A stretch of DNA of 53,880 bases from Pseudomonadota bacterium (GTDB lineage: Bacteria > Pseudomonadota > Gammaproteobacteria > Burkholderiales > SG8-39), in NCBI GenBank assembly GCA_025352885.1, contig JANXRZ010000175.1, positions 1-53,880 on the forward strand. Reading direction: 5' to 3'. Below are positions 49,689-53,880 of this stretch, piece after piece. A model generated the notes under the pieces. The model made no database searches and was not told the origin of the DNA. It saw only the letters and a program-made list of their open reading frames with translations. The translations under genes were made by a program, and so were the position numbers. The first letter of the stretch is position 1; every line of letters starts with the position of its first letter.

Positions 49689-51584
49689 ATGGAAAATAGT
49701 CCCCTGCAATCCCCAGTACCGGTGCTCGCCGCGGGAGGCCCCGGACTGATGGCGTTGATGACGCGCGAGCGCTTGATCGAAGTTGCGCGCATCGTGGCCA
49801 CCGGCACGGTTGCGTTACTTTTCTGGCGCGATCTCGTGCCAATCCAACTGCTGTGGGTCGCCGTCGCGATCGGCTTGTATCCACTCGTGAAGACGGGACT
49901 TCTCGACCTCATCCATGAGCACAAGGTCGGCACCGAAATCTTCGTGACCGTCGCAACGCTCGTCGCCGTGTTGGGCGGTGAGACGGTGGCAGGGGCGGTG
50001 CTCATGGTGATCATCCTGATCGCCGAATTCATCGCCGAGCTCAACACGGACCGGGCGCGGGCATCGATCAAGGCGCTGATCGGCTCGGTACCACAAGTCG
50101 CGCTGGTACGCGGCGCGGGCGGCGAGAAGAGCCTTTCGGTCGCCGCGTTGAAGGTGGGCGACATCGTGCTCGTGCGTCCCGGCGAGAAGATTCCCGTCGA
50201 TGGTCGCGTCGTGGCGGGGCAAGGGTCCGTCAACGAAGCGACGATCACCGGCGAAAGCGTTCCGAAAGACAAGCAGCCAGAGTCGCAGGTGTTCGCAGGC
50301 ACAGTTGTCGAGTCGGGCGCTTTAGACATCCGCACCGAAAAGCTGGGAACCGACACCACGTTCGCGCGGATCATCGCCATGGTGGAGAACGCCGAGTCTC
50401 AGCAGGCGCCGGTGCAGAAGCTCGCCGACAAGGTTGCGGCGTGGCTGATCCCGGTGGTGTTCGTATTCCTGATCGTCGTTTATTTCGTCACGCGCGACGT
50501 GCGGACCATCGTCACCCTGATGATCTTCACATCGCCCGCGGAGCTGGGGCTCGCCACGCCGCTGGTGATGATCGCGGCCATCGCCCGAGCCGCCCGCAGC
50601 GGTATTCTAATCAAAGGCGGTATCCATCTGGAAACCCTCGCGAAAGTCGACGTCATGGTGTTCGACAAGACGGGCACGCTCACTGCCAACAGTCCGAAGG
50701 TGGTGGAAGTGGTTTCGAGCAATCCGCAGTTTGACGAAAGCGAACTGCTACGCCTGGCAGCCTCCGCAGACCGGCGTTCGGCGCACCCTCTTGCGAAGGC
50801 CGTTGTGGACGCGGCAACGCAAAGGGGACTTGCCGTTCCGGAGCCGGGCACCTTCGAGCAAGTGCAGGGTCGAGGCGCCAAAGCAACCATTGAAGGCCGG
50901 AAGGTGCTCGTTGGTAATGCCGCGCTGCTGCGCCATAGCGGGATTGAAATTCAAAAGCCGGTAGGGCAGGACGGACGCACGCCTGTGCACGTTGCGGTCG
51001 ACGGACAATTCGCCGGGATCATATACATCGCCGACACGCTCCGCCCTGGCGCGAAAGAGGCGCTGGCCGAGCTCAAGGCCAGTGGGATCAAGCGGATCGT
51101 AATGCTCACCGGGGACAATGCCGCTACTGCCAATGCTATCGCGACCGAGCTAGGTATCGACGAGGTGCGCTCCGACCTGATGCCCGAAGACAAGGTCGCG
51201 GCCATCGCGGAGCTTCAAAGCCAGGGCCACCGCGTCGCCATGGTGGGTGATGGCATCAACGATGCGCCAGCATTGGTGAAGGCCGATGTAGGCATCGCGA
51301 TGGGTGGGGGTGGTACACAGGCCGCGCTCGAAGCCGCCGATATCGCGCTGATGACCGACGACCTTGGCAAGATAGCGGCAGCACGGGCCATCGCTCGCCG
51401 CGCCTACCGCACCATCCAGGAGAATCTTTATGTGGGCGTAGGCGTGGTGCACGTTCTGGGCATTACCGCCGCCCTGCTCGGATGGATAGGCCCAATACAA
51501 GCCGCAATAATCCACCTGGGCCCCGATGTGCTGGTGTTCATAAACTCCGTCAAGCTTCTCAAGGTTCGAATAAAAGGTGCGTAG
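49689..51584 (+). CDS. P1B-type metal ATPase with SPA in place of CPC
   Basis: 631 residues from the ATG at 49689, with GAGGAGG 4-11 nt upstream. All catalytic P-type motifs are present: TGES at 187-190, DKTGT at 326-330 (MVFDKTGTLTANSP), the P1B HP pair in RRSAHPLAKAV near 366, TGDN and the hinge VGDGINDAPALVKADVG. The membrane metal motif, normally CPC or SPC, reads FTSPAELGLATPL at 280-291, with no cysteine. There is no N-terminal HMA domain. The transported ion therefore cannot be read from known rules. It lies 38 bp behind the TolC gene and before a CDF exporter, so it belongs to the metal cluster. Confidence 0.9.
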   Translation: MENSPLQSPVPVLAAGGPGLMALMTRERLIEVARIVATGTVALLFWRDLVPIQLLWVAVAIGLYPLVKTGLLDLIHEHKVGTEIFVTVATLVAVLGGETVAGAVLMVIILIAEFIAELNTDRARASIKALIGSVPQVALVRGAGGEKSLSVAALKVGDIVLVRPGEKIPVDGRVVAGQGSVNEATITGESVPKDKQPESQVFAGTVVESGALDIRTEKLGTDTTFARIIAMVENAESQQAPVQKLADKVAAWLIPVVFVFLIVVYFVTRDVRTIVTLMIFTSPAELGLATPLVMIAAIARAARSGILIKGGIHLETLAKVDVMVFDKTGTLTANSPKVVEVVSSNPQFDESELLRLAASADRRSAHPLAKAVVDAATQRGLAVPEPGTFEQVQGRGAKATIEGRKVLVGNAALLRHSGIEIQKPVGQDGRTPVHVAVDGQFAGIIYIADTLRPGAKEALAELKASGIKRIVMLTGDNAATANAIATELGIDEVRSDLMPEDKVAAIAELQSQGHRVAMVGDGINDAPALVKADVGIAMGGGGTQAALEAADIALMTDDLGKIAAARAIARRAYRTIQENLYVGVGVVHVLGITAALLGWIGPIQAAIIHLGPDVLVFINSVKLLKVRIKGA

Positions 51585-51627
51585 CAACTCTCCCATTCGC
51601 CACTCATCTCATTTGGAAATCCAGACC

Positions 51628-52551
51628 ATGTCCGACAATCACGCACACCATGATCACGGTCATTCCAACAGTCCTCCGGCCAACAACTTCGCGTTTGCAA
51701 TAGGCGTTACTCTAAACCTCGCCTTTGTAGTCGCAGAGGTTGTCTATGGGTTGTCAGCGAATTCACTGGCTCTGCTCTCCGACGCCGCCCACAATCTGAG
51801 CGATGTCTTTGGGCTCCTCATTGCTTGGGGCGCTATCCATCTGGGCAAGTCGTTGCCCACCAAGCGACGCACCTACGGCTTGCGCCGCTCGTCGATTCTT
51901 GCCGCCCTCGTCAACGCAATCGTTCTGCTCGTGGTCGTTGGCGGTATCGCATGGGAAGCCGTCGGGCGCTTCGCACACCCAGAAGTCGTGGCTGGCAGCA
52001 CGGTCATCTGGGTGGCCGCTGTTGGCGTGGTGATAAACACGATCTCGGCGTTGTTGTTCATGGCCGGGCGCAAGCGCGACATCAACATAAAGGGAGCGTT
52101 CCTGCACATGGCAGCCGATGCCGCTGTCTCGTTAGGTGTCGTCGTGGTCGGCTTCGCGATTCGCGCCACGGGCTGGCATTGGCTCGATCCGGCAGTGAGC
52201 ATAGTCATCAGCATGGTGATTGTCGCCGGAACCTGGAGCCTGTTGCGCGAGTCCGTCAATCTCGCCATGGATGCAGTTCCGGCAGGCATCGATCCGCACG
52301 CAGTGAACGTCTATCTTGCTGCGTTGCCCGGGGTTCAGTCTGTCCACGATTTACACATTTGGGGTATGAGCACCACTGAAGCTGCGCTCACCGCCCACCT
52401 CGTCATGCCACATCCACCAAGTGACGACAAGTTCCTGCAAGACGTTTGCCACGATCTGGACGCCCGGTTCGAAATCGGGCATGTAACTGTCCAGATCGAG
52501 CATGGATCCACCGGTGTCTTCTGTCGTCAAGCGCCAGCGGAAGCTGTATAG
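51628..52551 (+). CDS. Cation diffusion facilitator (CzcD-like)
   Basis: 307 residues from the ATG at 51628; a longer frame would start within the ATPase end. A His-rich N-terminus (MSDNHAHHDHGHSNS) leads to six membrane helices. The transport-site HxxxD pairs are LLSDAAHNLSDVFG in helix 2 and AFLHMAADAAVSLGVVVVG in helix 5. A cytoplasmic tail carries VHDLHIWGMSTTEAALTAHL. Such proteins exchange Zn, Co or Cd for protons out of the cytoplasm. It is the last gene of the plus-strand half and is followed by a strong hairpin. Confidence 0.93.
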   Translation: MSDNHAHHDHGHSNSPPANNFAFAIGVTLNLAFVVAEVVYGLSANSLALLSDAAHNLSDVFGLLIAWGAIHLGKSLPTKRRTYGLRRSSILAALVNAIVLLVVVGGIAWEAVGRFAHPEVVAGSTVIWVAAVGVVINTISALLFMAGRKRDINIKGAFLHMAADAAVSLGVVVVGFAIRATGWHWLDPAVSIVISMVIVAGTWSLLRESVNLAMDAVPAGIDPHAVNVYLAALPGVQSVHDLHIWGMSTTEAALTAHLVMPHPPSDDKFLQDVCHDLDARFEIGHVTVQIEHGSTGVFCRQAPAEAV

Positions 52552-52552
52552 C

Positions 52553-52590
52553 GCGAAACGCGCCGGCGACGCGTTTCGCTTATTGGTGTT
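52553..52590 (+). terminator. Terminator behind the CDF gene
   Basis: A 10-bp perfect stem, GCGAAACGCG with CGCGTTTCGC, around the loop CCGGCGA, followed by TTATTGGTGTT. It lies directly after the CDF stop and closes the plus-strand metal cluster; the opposite side has no T-tract. Confidence 0.7.
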
Positions 52591-52663
52591 CTTCCCGCCG
52601 ATTGGCTGCTTTGCCTTATAGCGGCGCAGACACCGAAGTCGTACTTAACTTCGCACTGGGTCG

Positions 52664-53642
52664 TTATCGGATTACCTCGTCCGCCCTTTGCAGAACGGCG
52701 TTCGGGACGACAATGCCAAGGGCTTTTGCGGTCTTGAGGTTGATGACCAGTTCGAATTTGGTGGGCTGCTCCACCGGCAGGTCCGCAGGCTTTGCACCCT
52801 TGAGGATCTTGTCTACGAACGTAGCCGAGTAACGCCATGCACGTGTTAGATCTGCTGCATAGCTGAGAAGTCCTCCGACGATCGCGTGCTCACGAAAAGC
52901 GTATGCGGACGGGAGATTCGTCGGTCTGATTAGCTCTTCGAGCTGCTTGCGCTCGCTAAGGAACATGCCATCCAGCACCACGATGATCGCCTGCGCCCGC
53001 TCGCGCGCGATCTGAGCGACGGCGGCAGGCAAGTCCGAGGGCGTTTTTGCTGCGACGCTAAACGGCGTCAACTTGAATGCTGCGCACGCGCTTTGTGCCG
53101 TGGACCAGTACGCGCGATGCGATGGGCTCGATTCGTTCACCAGAATCGCCATGCGCTTGGCGCGCGGTACGGTCTCGTGGAAGATCTCGATCAATTTTGC
53201 CAACACCTCCTCGTATTGGTTGGTGACACCGGTGATGTTTCCGCCCGGGCGGGCAAGGCTCGCGACGAACTTATTGTCCACGGCGTTTGACACGTTCGCC
53301 ATCACTATCGGAATCGTGGATGTGGCTTTCTGCGCCGCTCGCGTAACAGGCGCACCGCCGACAACGATGACTCACATTCTGCGTGACAAGCTCTTTCGCA
53401 ACCGCGTCCAGCTGGTCGATTCGGCCATCGCCATAGCCGGGCCGGTATTCGACGTTCCGGCCTTCGTGCCAGCCGAGATCGCGCATGCCCGCCTTGAAGG
53501 CCTCAAAGAGGCTCGCACCCGCGGTGCTCGATTGCGCGGACATGAATCCGACCCTACGGATACGCGATGCGGTTTGACTGCGCGCGAGAGACGGCGCGGC
53601 GCCGAAAGCGAGCAGTCCGAGGAGCGTGTCACGTCTGTTCAT
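52664..53642 (-). pseudogene. ABC transporter substrate-binding protein, frameshifted
   Basis: Two frames make up one protein of about 325 residues. From the ATG at 53642 come a Tat-like signal (MNRRDTLLGLLAFGAAPSLA) and RRVGFMSAQSSTAGASLFEA to KELVTQNV. At about 53372 the frame changes by what looks like one extra base; the continuing frame reads VIVVGGAPVTRAAQKATSTI and then VMANVSNAVDNKFVASLARP, GGNITGVTNQYEEVLAKLIE to the end. This is the ABC_sub_bind (PF04392) family common in betaproteobacteria, which as a rule lacks known ligands. Both halves remain well kept, so the break is recent or a sequencing error. Confidence 0.85.
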
Positions 53643-53880
53643 GGTAGTTCGGTTCGGTGTTCCAGATGCTGTCTGCGATTATCCGCAAATCTTAGCGCCA
53701 GTGTTGCTGGCGATGAACGCCGCCTGCTTTCCTATGCCAACGTCTTTCGCGCAGTTACCGTCGCCTGGTCCAGTTCGATTTCGTCTCGACGGGCAGACAC
53801 TTACGAAGCCGACGGTGATAGCAGCGCCAAGTGTCTCGGTGAGCGGTTGATTTGTTTGCATCACAACGAAAGCACCCGTT

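Noticed and set aside
53643..53880. Frames on both strands at the right edge
   Set aside because: Overlapping short frames with no recognisable family; the sequence runs off the window before they can be judged.

Overview
The window looks like a chromosomal segment of a high-GC betaproteobacterium, most likely Burkholderiales or a close uncultured relative. The evidence is two Bug/TctC-type periplasmic receptors next to catabolic enzymes, a PEP-CTERM surface protein, a DUF349 coiled-coil protein, and a copper cluster of the kind known from Cupriavidus and its relatives. No rRNA or CRISPR is present. The only tRNA sequence is a 45-nt 3' remnant.

Layout. 1-16 kb: catabolic and housekeeping genes, namely a cut-off IlvD/Edd dehydratase, a DenD-like dehydrogenase, two TctC receptors, a ModA-like binding protein, a TPR-methyltransferase fusion, a PuuE-like deacetylase, a SnoaL-like protein, an FAD monooxygenase, DUF349, an SDR that has lost its catalytic residues, DUF3095 and a PanE homologue. 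16-21 kb: small envelope and stress genes, including a BamE-like lipoprotein, tandem duplicated membrane proteins, Sel1, DUF3606, BON, a glycine-zipper protein, an RibD/DHFR-like protein and a pirin remnant. 21-26.5 kb: an FkbM methyltransferase, a three-domain cytochrome/beta-propeller protein, a second methyltransferase, a PEP-CTERM protein with an unexpected C-terminal extension, and small zinc-ribbon and membrane genes.

26.6-32 kb is a degenerate accessory stretch. It holds the 3' half of a tRNA-Arg with its terminator (an attachment-site scar), an intact bioB, a frameshifted acyl-CoA ligase, a 5'-truncated SDR, an unrecognised 258-aa protein, and an IS3 transposase fragment fused in frame to the tail of another gene. 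An imperfect 19-bp direct repeat lies near both edges.

32-52.6 kb is a copper/heavy-metal island in two halves around 42.7-43.15 kb. To the left, a MerR/CueR-type promoter (19-bp spacer) faces a run of minus-strand genes: a His/Cys-rich secreted protein, cupredoxin, CusF, Spy-like chaperone, a collapsed copper ATPase remnant, TolC, multicopper oxidase, a Met/His repeat protein with a CusF domain, cytochrome c, DUF305, a membrane protein and a patatin. Beyond them lies a CopK-like/DUF2933 pair divergent from a probable circularly permuted ATP-grasp protein, with a perfect FNR-type box between. To the right, a CsoR-family repressor with a 10-3-10 inverted-repeat operator precedes a His-rich protein, a coupled RND efflux operon (adaptor, pump, DUF3240, TolC), a P1B-like ATPase without the CPC motif, and a CDF exporter. 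The likely combined job is oxidation and binding of copper in the periplasm plus export of metal from periplasm and cytoplasm. The last kilobase is a frameshifted ABC substrate-binding protein gene.
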